Source of the DNA: a beta proteobacterium KB13
GTDB lineage: Bacteria > Pseudomonadota > Gammaproteobacteria > Burkholderiales > Methylophilaceae
DNA: 64,000 nucleotides
Assembly: GCA_000156155.1 (NCBI GenBank)
Contig: DS995299.1
Coordinates: 85,077 to 149,076 of the forward strand
Direction: 5' to 3'
This document shows positions 1 through 8,430 of this stretch, in pieces. The notes beneath the pieces were generated by a model, which saw only the letters and a list, made by a program, of their open reading frames with translations, did no database searches and was not told where the DNA came from. The translations under genes and the position numbers were made by a program. Numbering within the stretch: position 1 is the stretch's first letter; each line of letters starts with the position of its first letter.

Positions 1-479
1 CTGGAAAAACTACAATCGGAAAACTTTTATCTAATAAATTGGATTACGATTTTATTGATCTTGACAAAACCATCGAGGAAAAGTCAGGTGTCAAAATCAA
101 TACAATTTTTGAGATTGAGGGTGAGTCAGGCTTTAGAGAGAGAGAACTCCAAGTGCTTAATGATTCAATTCTTAAGGATAAAGTGATAATTTCAACTGGT
201 GGAGGAATTGTAACTAATGAGAAGAGCAGGACTCAGCTTATTAAGCACAATGCTTTAATTATTTATCTAAAAGCAAATCATCAAACCCTTTGTAATAGAT
301 TAAAGAACGATAATTCAAGACCTATGCTTAACGTTGATAATAAAGAGCAGGTTATTGAAAGAATATTAGAAGAGAGAGAGCCTTATTATCAAGACCTTGC
401 AGATATGGAGGTTGATACAAGTCAAATGAAATCAATTGATGTCATTAAATTTATAATAGAAAAAATGGATGCTAAATGA
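1..479 (+). CDS. aroK: Shikimate kinase (5'-truncated by window edge)
   Basis: Phosphorylates shikimate to shikimate 3-phosphate with ATP, in the cytoplasmic chorismate pathway. The reading frame is already open at position 3, where the Walker A remnant GKTTIGK is encoded, so the N-terminus lies outside the window. A TTG at 39 is internal and not the start. Visible family motifs are the Walker A end, the shikimate-binding DLDKTIEEKSG segment, the GGGIV glycine triplet and the RPML lid segment. The stop overlaps the aroB start as ATGA (476-479), so the two genes are translationally coupled, as is usual for aroK-aroB in proteobacteria. Confidence 0.95.
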   Translation, partial: GKTTIGKLLSNKLDYDFIDLDKTIEEKSGVKINTIFEIEGESGFRERELQVLNDSILKDKVIISTGGGIVTNEKSRTQLIKHNALIIYLKANHQTLCNRLKNDNSRPMLNVDNKEQVIERILEEREPYYQDLADMEVDTSQMKSIDVIKFIIEKMDAK

Positions 480-1543
480 AAATTTTAAATGTTGAGCTTG
501 GAGATAGATCTTATCCTATATATATCGGCAGAGGTCATCTAGAAGATAAAAAAATAATTACAAGGCACATCAAAACAAAAACTATTTGTATCGTCTCAAA
601 CACAACAGTTTCTAAATTATATTTAGAGAATTTAAAAAATATATTAGATGGCTATCAAGTAGTGGAGGCAATTATTGATGATGGTGAGGAATATAAAAAT
701 CATGATTCTTTAAATCATATTTACACAAAATTACTGGAGAATCAGTGTAATCGAGATACTACAATTTTGGCACTCGGTGGTGGTGTTGTAGGAGATATAG
801 CCGGTTATGCGGCAGCATCATTTCTACGGGGCATTCCATTTATTCAAATACCAACCACCCTACTTGCTCAGGTTGATTCATCAGTAGGCGGAAAAACGGG
901 TATAAATCACTTGTTGGGTAAAAATATGATCGGTGCTTTTTATCAGCCACAAGCCGTAGTAATTGATCTCAATGTTTTAAAAACACTTGATAATCGACAA
1001 ATATCAGCAGGGCTTGCTGAAGTAATTAAGTATGGCCTAATTTGGGATAAAGATTTTTTTAAATACCTTGAAAATAATATTGAAAATTTAAAACAAAAAG
1101 ATTTTGAACATTTAGGGGAGGTCATTTACAGATCGTGTGAAGTAAAAGCTAAGGTTGTGTCTGAAGATGAAAAAGAGTCTGGAATTCGAGCAATTCTGAA
1201 TTTAGGTCACACTTTCGGACATGCGATTGAAAATTGTTTAGGATATGGCGAGTGGCTTCATGGAGAAGCAGTTGGCTGCGGAATGGTTCTTGCAGCAAGG
1301 GTGTCGTTGGTTCACGGGTGGCTCACTGAATCTGAGTTCGATAGAATAAAAAACCTTATTTTTCAAGCCAACTTACCAATTGAAAAACCTAATATTAGCT
1401 ATGAAGATTTTATTGGTGCAATGAAATTAGATAAAAAAAATAAGGACAAGGATATTTATTTGGTCCTTCAGCAAGGAATTGGAAAAGCCATAGTGACCAA
1501 TAATTATTCATCTAGTGCATTAGCTGAGGTTATTAAAAGCTAA
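476..1543 (+). CDS. aroB: 3-dehydroquinate synthase
   Basis: Converts DAHP to 3-dehydroquinate, the second step of the shikimate pathway, using NAD+ and a divalent metal in the cytoplasm. The 355 residues match the usual family length. Visible motifs are the NAD-binding GGGVVGD (about residue 101), PTTLLAQVDSSVGGKTGIN (about 126-144), LAEVIKYG with a metal-ligand Glu, and LGHTFGHAIEN (about 241-252) plus a later HGEAVGCGM supplying metal-ligand histidines. It overlaps aroK by four bases. The next gene starts 20 bp later, so an aroK-aroB-dgt operon is likely. Confidence 0.97.
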   Translation: MKILNVELGDRSYPIYIGRGHLEDKKIITRHIKTKTICIVSNTTVSKLYLENLKNILDGYQVVEAIIDDGEEYKNHDSLNHIYTKLLENQCNRDTTILALGGGVVGDIAGYAAASFLRGIPFIQIPTTLLAQVDSSVGGKTGINHLLGKNMIGAFYQPQAVVIDLNVLKTLDNRQISAGLAEVIKYGLIWDKDFFKYLENNIENLKQKDFEHLGEVIYRSCEVKAKVVSEDEKESGIRAILNLGHTFGHAIENCLGYGEWLHGEAVGCGMVLAARVSLVHGWLTESEFDRIKNLIFQANLPIEKPNISYEDFIGAMKLDKKNKDKDIYLVLQQGIGKAIVTNNYSSSALAEVIKS

Positions 1544-1563
1544 GTATAATATGATCAAAAAAA

Positions 1564-2658
1564 ATGAAAAAATACGCTGTATCAGAGGATAATTCATTAG
1601 GGCGTGAGTATTTAGAAACTAAGTCACCTCTGAGAAATGATTTTCAAAGGGACCGAGACAGAATCATTCATTCATCTGCATTTCGAAGATTAATGTATAA
1701 AACTCAAGTGTTTGTGAATCACGAAGGTGACATGTTTCGCACAAGATTGACCCATTCATTAGAGGTGTCACAAATATCTAGAGGGATTGCTCGCTCCTTA
1801 GAGCTCAATGAGGACCTATCAGAAACAATCGCTTTGGCTCATGATTTGGGCCACACCCCCTTTGGCCATGCTGGACAAGATGCATTAAATGCTTGTATGA
1901 AAAGTCATGGTGGCTTTGAGCATAATTATCAGTCACTGCGCGTAGTGGACAAGCTTGAAAAAAGGTATAGAGATTTCATTGGTCTTAACTTAACCTTTGA
2001 AAGCCGAGAAGGAATATTAAAGCATTGCTCAAAAAAAAATGCTATTCAACTTGGTACGCTTGGAGAAAGATTTATTAATAAAACCCAAGCAAGTCTTGAA
2101 GCTCAAATCGTAGATATCGCCGACAGTATCGCTTACAACATTCATGACCTTGAGGATGGCTACCGTTCAAAAATTCTTCCTGTCTCTAAGTTAATAGAAT
2201 TAGATTTCTTTAAAGAGATTTATATTAGTTTAGGAACCGACAGGAAAGATGGCGATGAAAAAATTTATGTTTATGAAACATTGAGACGTATGATGTTTAT
2301 TCTCATAAATGATGTAACTGACCATTCAAAACAGTTAATAGAAAAGGTCAAGATAGAATCATTAAGTGATGTTAGGGATTGTAAAATACCATTGATTGGT
2401 ATGTCTCCAAAAGTCAGGCAAAAAATAGATGATTGCAGGATGTTTTTGCGTAAAAATCTATATGAACATCCAAGGGTAAATAAAATGACCAACAATGCTC
2501 AAAAAGTAATTTCAGATTTATTTGCTTACTACGTTGATAATTTTGATGAGTTACCCAAAGAATACAAAGCCCTAGATAAAAAATACCGTTCTATCGCTGA
2601 TTTTTTGTCGGGAATGACAGATCGGTTTGCCAATAATATCCATAAAACATTGATTTAA
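1564..2658 (+). CDS. dgt: dGTP triphosphohydrolase-like HD-domain protein
   Basis: Predicted deoxynucleoside triphosphate triphosphohydrolase that removes intact triphosphate from dGTP and so affects dNTP pools. The HD-superfamily metal ligands are visible: TRLTHSLEVSQI (His near residue 64) and HDLGHTPFGHAG (about 93-104), plus a later IVDIADSIAYNIHDLEDG segment typical of the dGTPase-like type 2 subfamily. The 364-residue length fits that subfamily, which is shorter than E. coli Dgt. It lies 20 bp after aroB, an arrangement common in beta- and gammaproteobacteria. The exact dNTP preference cannot be read from sequence. Confidence 0.9.
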   Translation: MKKYAVSEDNSLGREYLETKSPLRNDFQRDRDRIIHSSAFRRLMYKTQVFVNHEGDMFRTRLTHSLEVSQISRGIARSLELNEDLSETIALAHDLGHTPFGHAGQDALNACMKSHGGFEHNYQSLRVVDKLEKRYRDFIGLNLTFESREGILKHCSKKNAIQLGTLGERFINKTQASLEAQIVDIADSIAYNIHDLEDGYRSKILPVSKLIELDFFKEIYISLGTDRKDGDEKIYVYETLRRMMFILINDVTDHSKQLIEKVKIESLSDVRDCKIPLIGMSPKVRQKIDDCRMFLRKNLYEHPRVNKMTNNAQKVISDLFAYYVDNFDELPKEYKALDKKYRSIADFLSGMTDRFANNIHKTLI

Positions 2659-2753
2659 ATGATTAATTGTTTATTTTGTTGCAAAAATACAACATTTTTT
2701 CAAGTTTGTTGTTAAAAAATCACTATTTTCTAGTCTTTAATTCAAAATTTGCG

Positions 2754-2759
2754 CATAAT
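2754..2759 (+). promoter_or_regulatory. Possible -10 box upstream of the porin
   Basis: CATAAT in the 191-bp gap before the porin resembles a sigma-70 -10 element. No convincing -35 lies 16-18 bp upstream. Transcription from here would give a leader of about 85 nt containing the hairpin at 2785-2814. The match is weak and rests on position and sequence only. Confidence 0.35.
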
Positions 2760-2784
2760 GTATCTAACTTCTTAACGTTTCTAC

Positions 2785-2814
2785 GTTGAGAAAGTTCGCG
2801 AACTTTCTCTCAAC
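2785..2814 (+). promoter_or_regulatory. Long palindromic hairpin in the porin leader
   Basis: GTTGAGAAAGTTCG (2785-2798) is followed directly by its complement CGAACTTTCTCTCAAC (2799-2814), with one two-base bulge as the only irregularity. No T-tract follows, so it is not a standard intrinsic terminator. It sits 35 bp before the porin start, where it could be a leader hairpin that stabilises the mRNA or a protein-binding dyad. Function is inferred from position only. Confidence 0.55.
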
Positions 2815-2849
2815 TTGTTTGGGAGTATTTATTAACTTAGGAGATTTTT

Positions 2850-4112
2850 ATGAATAATAAAATCAAATTAGCAGTTGCTGGTGCAGTTTTATCTGCAGCT
2901 TCAGTTGCAAACGCAGGTATCGTAATTCCTGCAGGTGATTGGACATTAGACGTAAACGGTAACGTTAACGCTTTTGTTAATTTTTCTGACATGGACAAAG
3001 GTAAAGGCGGAAACAACATTCCAGCTGCTAACGGTCGTTTAGCTGGCGTTGAAGATGCTGACGGTGAAGGTAGCACAGTTGGTATCAACACTGGCCTTTT
3101 ACCAGCATGGTTAGGCTTTACTGGTACAACACGTCAAAACGACGTTGATGTGTCTTTCACAATTTCATTCCAGCCAAACGTGTCTGATAACACAGCAGCT
3201 GGTGACAACAAAACACCTCTTAATCGTCAAGCGTTTGTTACATTTGGTGACAAATCTTGGGGTACAGTTAAACTTGGTAAAGACTTAGGTATCTTTGCTG
3301 GTCAAGCTATCCTTAACGACATGACACTTCTAGGTGTTGGTGGTGGCGCTGGTGTTTCTGGCGGTGCAACAACTCTTGGTGGTATCGGTTCTGGTTACAT
3401 CTACCCAGCATGGAAAGGTCAAGTTGCTTATACAACACCTAACATGAACGGTTTCACAGCTACTATTGCTGTTACTAACCCTAACCAAGTTAACTCAACA
3501 GTTACAACAACAGCTGGTGTTACAGCTGGTGGTCAGTTAAACCAAGACAGACTTGGTATTGAAGCTCAGGCTATGTATGAGTGGACTGGTGACGTTGCTG
3601 GTAAAGTTTGGGTATCTGGTGCATCTTATGACGTAACTGGCGATACTGTAAACGACGGTACAGTAACTACTACTGCTGAAATCGATAGCTACACAGCAAC
3701 AGCATGGGATATCGGTGCTAACATCACAACAGGTAACTTAGGCTTAGTTGCTTACTACTATGATGGTGACGGCGTTGGTACAACACTATTTGGTAACCTT
3801 GGCGCACAAGGTACAGGTGGTAAATTCAAGAAACGTGAATCAGACGGTGGTTACTTACAAGCTACATACGTGATCCCAACTGGTACAAAACTTGGTGTTG
3901 CTTATGGTGTATCTAATCTTGATGAAGCATCAGGTGAATCAGATGATGACTTAATCGAGAAAAATGAACGTTGGACTGTTGGTGCATACCACCCATTAAC
4001 TAAGCACTTAAACTTAGTTGCTGAGTACAACAAGATCACATCAGAAGGTCAATCAAGTGCTTATGAGAACGAGCAAGACACATTCTCATTAGGTGCGATC
4101 TTATTCTTCTAG
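2850..4112 (+). CDS. Outer-membrane porin (Gram-negative general porin family)
   Basis: Predicted trimeric 16-strand-type outer-membrane porin for small solutes. The first ~23 residues form a signal peptide (Lys-rich start, hydrophobic core, cleavage after VANA). The mature part has alternating aromatic strands, Gly/Asn/Asp-rich loops and a C-terminal strand ending in two Phe, the Bam recognition signature. At 420 residues it is normal for the family. The start is supported by AGGAG nine bases upstream. Codon use is strongly biased (many GGT, GTT, AAC, ACA) compared with neighbours, indicating very high expression. It has its own leader and a strong terminator, so it is monocistronic. Confidence 0.9.
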   Translation: MNNKIKLAVAGAVLSAASVANAGIVIPAGDWTLDVNGNVNAFVNFSDMDKGKGGNNIPAANGRLAGVEDADGEGSTVGINTGLLPAWLGFTGTTRQNDVDVSFTISFQPNVSDNTAAGDNKTPLNRQAFVTFGDKSWGTVKLGKDLGIFAGQAILNDMTLLGVGGGAGVSGGATTLGGIGSGYIYPAWKGQVAYTTPNMNGFTATIAVTNPNQVNSTVTTTAGVTAGGQLNQDRLGIEAQAMYEWTGDVAGKVWVSGASYDVTGDTVNDGTVTTTAEIDSYTATAWDIGANITTGNLGLVAYYYDGDGVGTTLFGNLGAQGTGGKFKKRESDGGYLQATYVIPTGTKLGVAYGVSNLDEASGESDDDLIEKNERWTVGAYHPLTKHLNLVAEYNKITSEGQSSAYENEQDTFSLGAILFF

Positions 4113-4134
4113 AATTTTATAATTCTTAAAGATT

Positions 4135-4164
4135 AAAAAACCCCACCTCGGTGGGGTTTTTTTT
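4135..4164 (+). terminator. Intrinsic terminator after the porin
   Basis: CCCCAC-CTCG-GTGGGG (4141-4156), flanked by six A upstream and eight T downstream. This is a textbook rho-independent terminator that could work in both directions. Confidence 0.93.
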
Positions 4165-4182
4165 ATTATATAATTTTCGTAA

Positions 4183-5925
4183 ATGAACGTTTCCACCCAA
4201 TTAAAAAAAGCCTTTGAATTCCTAAGAACAGGTAATTTAAATGAAGCCGAGGTGATTTTAAAAAAAGTCCTTAGTAAATACCCGCGGCAATTTGACTCAC
4301 TGGTTAATTGTGGGTTTATTCAGCTTCAAAAAAAAAATCTGGCTGAGGCTAAAAGGTACTTTTATAGTGCCCTAGAGGTTAAATACGATTCTAAGATAGT
4401 GGATAATCTGGCTGAGTTATTGAGACAAACACAATCATGGGATGAGATAATTCAGCTCAAAGATCGAATTCATTCGTCTAGTGTTGTCTTTGAATTAAAT
4501 TATGCAATCGCTCTTCGAAATAAAAATAACAAAGAAAAATCTCTAGAAATTTTTGAAAAACTGCTTGAGGCAAACCCAAAAAATTTAAATATTTATATTG
4601 CCTATGGCTTTAGCCTCAATTATTTTCAAATGTACGAGGAAGCCATCAGTCTTTATCAGAGGGGGTTAAATTTAGATCCAGAAAATTATTTCCTAAACTA
4701 CAATTTAGGTATTGCTTATTCAAATAACGAGGATCAAGTTAATTCAATCAAATATCTGCAAAAAAGTATTACAAAAAATGATAATAATTTTGACGCCTGG
4801 ATCACTCTCGCCGCTCAGCAAGTGAAGTTAAGAAAAACTAATGAGGCGATGGAGAGTATTCAAAAATGTAAGGAAATCGATCCAGAGAACAATTTAATTT
4901 TATTTCAGACGGCAGTGGTTCATATGAAAAATGGAAATATTTCTGATACGAAGAAGTATTTGAATCGCTACCTTGAGCTTGAACCACACAACCCTGATGG
5001 CAATTTTCATATGGGGCTATGTTTATTGTTTGAACAAGATTTTAAAGAAGCACCCGTGTATTACCGCTATAGAGTCAAAACAAGCCATAATAGATACGGT
5101 ATGTTTAACGATATTCATTTACCAGAAATTAAAAATGACACGAAGGTAATCATTGGCCAAGAGCAAGGGATTGGAGATCAGCTTATATTCTTAAGGCTAT
5201 TGCCATCTTTTGTTAATAGGCACAAAAATACTACCTACATAACTACCGACAAATTATTTGATCTTTTAAAAAATACATTTAATGATACTACTATCATTAA
5301 AGAGTCCGAGTGTGATGATTTAATAAATAATTCACAAGAATATACAAAGATAAATATAGGAAGCTTATTGCATTATGAGGCTAATATTAAAAACTCACTG
5401 CAGTTAGCCAGAGATCTTGTGACTCATAAATATGAACTCCCCCCAGCCTTGAAAAACAAGAATAAAAAAATTGGCTTATCATGGAGTAGTGTTAATAAAA
5501 GCAACGGAAAAGATAAAAGCTTACCTCTCATTGATTATGCACCGATTTTAAATATACCAAATTTAAATTTTATTAGTCTCCAGTATGGCGATGTAATTCA
5601 AGATATAAAAGATACCGAAAAAAATTTAGGTATCAATTTATATTACGATAAAAATCTAGATTATTTCAATGATATAAGCAAGTTATCAGCACTAATAAAA
5701 GAATGTGATTATGTGGTAACAACTAGCAATGTCACAGCCCATCTCGCAGGGTCGTTGGGAGTTAAGACTTTTGTTTTGGTTCCCAAAAGTCATGGAAAAA
5801 TGTGGTACTGGTTTAGTCAAGATGATAAATGCATCTGGTATCCATCTATTCAACTAATTCATCAAAGTAAGGATGGTTTTTGGGACAAGGAAATTAATAA
5901 AATTAAGCAAATCATCATGAATTAA
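4183..5925 (+). CDS. TPR-repeat protein with C-terminal glycosyltransferase-like domain
   Basis: The first ~290 of 580 residues are tandem tetratricopeptide repeats (for example EEAISLYQRGLNLDPENY and DAWITLAAQQVKLRKTNEA), a protein-protein interaction scaffold. The C-terminal part (about 310-580) resembles glycosyltransferase family 9/41-type domains: IIGQEQGIGDQLIFLR, a KKIGLSWSS segment, and CDYVVTTSNVTAHLAGSLG, which matches the nucleotide-sugar-binding pattern near the end of such enzymes. No signal peptide or membrane segment is seen, so it is probably cytoplasmic. It lies alone between the porin terminator and convergent ntrC. Substrate and acceptor are unknown; protein or surface-polysaccharide glycosylation are both possible. 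Confidence 0.75.
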   Translation: MNVSTQLKKAFEFLRTGNLNEAEVILKKVLSKYPRQFDSLVNCGFIQLQKKNLAEAKRYFYSALEVKYDSKIVDNLAELLRQTQSWDEIIQLKDRIHSSSVVFELNYAIALRNKNNKEKSLEIFEKLLEANPKNLNIYIAYGFSLNYFQMYEEAISLYQRGLNLDPENYFLNYNLGIAYSNNEDQVNSIKYLQKSITKNDNNFDAWITLAAQQVKLRKTNEAMESIQKCKEIDPENNLILFQTAVVHMKNGNISDTKKYLNRYLELEPHNPDGNFHMGLCLLFEQDFKEAPVYYRYRVKTSHNRYGMFNDIHLPEIKNDTKVIIGQEQGIGDQLIFLRLLPSFVNRHKNTTYITTDKLFDLLKNTFNDTTIIKESECDDLINNSQEYTKINIGSLLHYEANIKNSLQLARDLVTHKYELPPALKNKNKKIGLSWSSVNKSNGKDKSLPLIDYAPILNIPNLNFISLQYGDVIQDIKDTEKNLGINLYYDKNLDYFNDISKLSALIKECDYVVTTSNVTAHLAGSLGVKTFVLVPKSHGKMWYWFSQDDKCIWYPSIQLIHQSKDGFWDKEINKIKQIIMN

Positions 5926-5926
5926 T

Positions 5927-7324
5927 TTATTCATCGTGACTAATATTGATGTCTTTTATTTTGCGAGTAATCGTATTTCTTCCAATTCCCAAAATGTGTG
6001 CCGCTTTAATTCTTTTTCCGCTGCAGTGTTTCAGGGCCGATTTAATCAAAATGCTTTCTAATTTTTCAATATATGTATCATAAATATTAGTTTCATTATT
6101 TAAAATATCATTTTGTATAACCAGTTCAAGGTTATCTTCCCAATTAAAAGATGGTTTGTTATAAATGTTTTCTTTTAAAAGTTCTGTTGGCAAATCGGAT
6201 ACCCCAATTTCTTTTCCTGGCGACATTACTGTTAGCCAATGACAAATATTTCTGAGCTGTCTAATATTGCCAGTCCAGTTGAGCTTTTTGAAATAGTCTT
6301 GGGTTTCTTCATTAAGATATTTGATACTTGTGTTTAAATCTTGAGCACTCTGATTCAGGAAAAATTTTGCCAAAAGAGTGATATCGTTTTCTCTTTCTCT
6401 TAAAGGTGGAAGCTGAATGGTTATAACATTAAGCCTGTGAAATAAGTCTTCTCTAAAAGTTTGGTTATTTATCTTATCTTGTAAATCTTGATGAGTTGCA
6501 GCAATAATCTTCACATTTGCTTTTATTACAGAGCTACTTCCAAGTTTTTGAAAAGAGCCATCATTCAAAACTCTTAAAAGTTTAGACTGAAGATCAATTG
6601 GCATATCAGCAATCTCATCAAGGAATAAAGTTCCATCCTGAGCTTCTTCGAAGTATCCTTTTTTCGAAGAATTTGCTCCAGTAAAAGCACCTTTTTCATA
6701 TCCGAATAACTCAGATTCAAGGAGATCTTTGGGAATGGCTGCAGAATTAAGTGCTACAAACGGTTTATCTTTTCTAAGACTATTATCATGAATAGCTTTT
6801 GCTACCAATTCTTTTCCAGTACCACTTTCGCCAGTAATAAGGATAGATGCATCAGACTTACTTAACTTACCAATTTGTTTAAAAACCTCTTGCATCGCTT
6901 TTGAAGTCCCAATAATTTTATTTGTACTGTCAATATCATTCAATTCATCTGCTTCATCCTTAAATGCAGAGTTAATTACATTGATTGCATTATCGATGTC
7001 AAATGGTTTCGGTAGGTATTCATAAGCCCCGTGAGAATAGGAATCAACTGCTGAATCAAGGTCGCTGAATGCTGTCATGATGATTACAGGAATATTTGGA
7101 AACTTTCCCTTCACTTTTTCCAGGAACTGAAGTCCAGATTCGCCTGGCATTTTTATATCACTAACAATAAGATCTGGCATATCATGATTGAATTGATTAA
7201 TAGCCTCGTTGGTATTTCCAAATGCTAATACAGTATAATTATTCTTTTCTAAGGCCTTTTGAAGAACCCATCTAATTGACTTATCGTCATCAAGAATCCA
7301 TATTTTCTTTTTAGAAGAATTCAT
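5927..7324 (-). CDS. ntrC: Nitrogen regulatory response regulator NtrC (NR-I)
   Basis: Sigma-54 activator that, when phosphorylated by NtrB, switches on nitrogen-scavenging genes including glnA. The receiver domain occupies about residues 6-120, with acidic pocket LDDD and the phospho-acceptor Asp near residue 56 (VSDIKMP). The AAA+ domain has Walker A GESGTGKE, the sigma-54-contacting GAFTGA loop and Walker B GTLFLDEIAD. A Fis-type helix-turn-helix is at the C-terminus (AAHILGIGRNTITRKI). The 465 residues are the usual length. The start lies two bases after the ntrB stop, so the pair is cotranscribed. Confidence 0.97.
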   Translation of the reverse strand: MNSSKKKIWILDDDKSIRWVLQKALEKNNYTVLAFGNTNEAINQFNHDMPDLIVSDIKMPGESGLQFLEKVKGKFPNIPVIIMTAFSDLDSAVDSYSHGAYEYLPKPFDIDNAINVINSAFKDEADELNDIDSTNKIIGTSKAMQEVFKQIGKLSKSDASILITGESGTGKELVAKAIHDNSLRKDKPFVALNSAAIPKDLLESELFGYEKGAFTGANSSKKGYFEEAQDGTLFLDEIADMPIDLQSKLLRVLNDGSFQKLGSSSVIKANVKIIAATHQDLQDKINNQTFREDLFHRLNVITIQLPPLRERENDITLLAKFFLNQSAQDLNTSIKYLNEETQDYFKKLNWTGNIRQLRNICHWLTVMSPGKEIGVSDLPTELLKENIYNKPSFNWEDNLELVIQNDILNNETNIYDTYIEKLESILIKSALKHCSGKRIKAAHILGIGRNTITRKIKDINISHDE

Positions 7325-7326
7325 AT

Positions 7327-8388
7327 TTAATTTTGTATTGGTAATAAAATTTTAAATTCTGTTTCACCAGGTCGACTATTAACATCAATTATGCCGTTGT
7401 GAAGCGTGATAAAGTTTTGACTCAGCGGTAGCCCAAGTCCAGTCCCAGAATCTTTTCCGCTAACAAGTGGAAAAAATATTTCTTCAATTTTTTCTTTAGG
7501 AATTCCATGCCCATTATCAATAATGGATATGTTTAAAACCGTATGGTGAAGTTTCTTATGAAATATTACTTTTCTTTCAGAGCGAGTAACAAATTTAATT
7601 TTATTTTTTTCTTCAAATGGCGAAGAGGTTAAGGCTTCACAAGCATTTTTAACAATATTGAATAGGCTTTGGTAAATTTTTTCATAATCACAAGATATTA
7701 AAGGGATAGATATATCGTAATCCCTAATAAATTCAATTTCGGAGTATTCTAATTTAAGAGTGCTACGAATCTTTTCTAATATTTCATGGATATTATTTTT
7801 TTCAAATTTCGGTATTTTGTGTGGGCTCAATAAGCTATCCATTAATCTTTGTAAACGTTCACTTTCAGAAATGATGATCTGTATGTACTCAGATAAATCC
7901 TCATTGACCTCATCAGATAAAAGTTGAGCTGAGCCTTTAATTCCACCAAGAGGGTTTCTAATTTCATGCGCAAGATTTCTTAGTAACTCAGAGTTGGCTT
8001 TTTGTTGCAATATCATTCTTTCTTCTTTTGCTACCTGTAGAACCTGATCCATCTCAATAAATTCTAAAATAAACTCATAATCTTCATCGTCATATGGCGT
8101 AACAGTAAATGTCACAGTTTTGATAACATCTTTTATTTTAATTTGACATTCATGTTCTTTGTAGGTGGAGGAGCGCTGTACAGATTTTTCAATTCGATAC
8201 TTTAAATAATCAATATCCTCGAAAATTAAAGAAATTTGTTTATCCCTTACTTTTTTTAAAGAAATTTGAAAAAGAATTTCTGCACTTGGGTTTAAATATT
8301 TAATATTGAGATTTTTATCAAGCAGCACAACGGATGTTGCTAACTGTTCTAATTCGTTATTTTCTTTTTCTTTAATTGGCGGAGACAT
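7327..8388 (-). CDS. ntrB: Nitrogen regulation sensor kinase NtrB (NR-II)
   Basis: Cytoplasmic histidine kinase/phosphatase that, with the PII protein, sets the phosphorylation state of NtrC. An N-terminal PAS-like domain (LDKNLNIKYLNPSAEILF) is followed by the HisKA motif NLAHEIRNPLGGIKGSAQLL with the phospho-accepting His, then HATPase motifs (NACEAL N-box, DNGHGIP, GTGLGLPLS). No membrane segments are seen, as expected. ATG at 8388 is preferred over an in-frame GTG at 8415, because the latter lies inside a stable hairpin and would add nine atypical residues. Neither start has a strong ribosome-binding site, so the start is uncertain. Confidence 0.93.
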   Translation of the reverse strand: MSPPIKEKENNELEQLATSVVLLDKNLNIKYLNPSAEILFQISLKKVRDKQISLIFEDIDYLKYRIEKSVQRSSTYKEHECQIKIKDVIKTVTFTVTPYDDEDYEFILEFIEMDQVLQVAKEERMILQQKANSELLRNLAHEIRNPLGGIKGSAQLLSDEVNEDLSEYIQIIISESERLQRLMDSLLSPHKIPKFEKNNIHEILEKIRSTLKLEYSEIEFIRDYDISIPLISCDYEKIYQSLFNIVKNACEALTSSPFEEKNKIKFVTRSERKVIFHKKLHHTVLNISIIDNGHGIPKEKIEEIFFPLVSGKDSGTGLGLPLSQNFITLHNGIIDVNSRPGETEFKILLPIQN

Positions 8389-8397
8389 TAAAAATAA

Positions 8398-8421
8398 TTC
8401 GGGGTGAAAAATCACCCCGAA
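8398..8421 (-). terminator. Hairpin between glnA and ntrB (attenuator-like)
   Basis: Ten-base perfect arms TTCGGGGTGA / TCACCCCGAA with a four-base loop sit just downstream of glnA on the minus strand. Only a broken T-rich run follows, so termination is probably partial. This would give much more glnA than ntrBC transcript from the shared promoter. The mechanism is inferred. Confidence 0.65.
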
Positions 8422-8430
8422 AATAAAATA

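Noticed and set aside
2837..3091. Minus-strand frame opposite the porin signal peptide
   Set aside because: Antisense of a strongly codon-biased gene; such genes often leave long open frames on the other strand.
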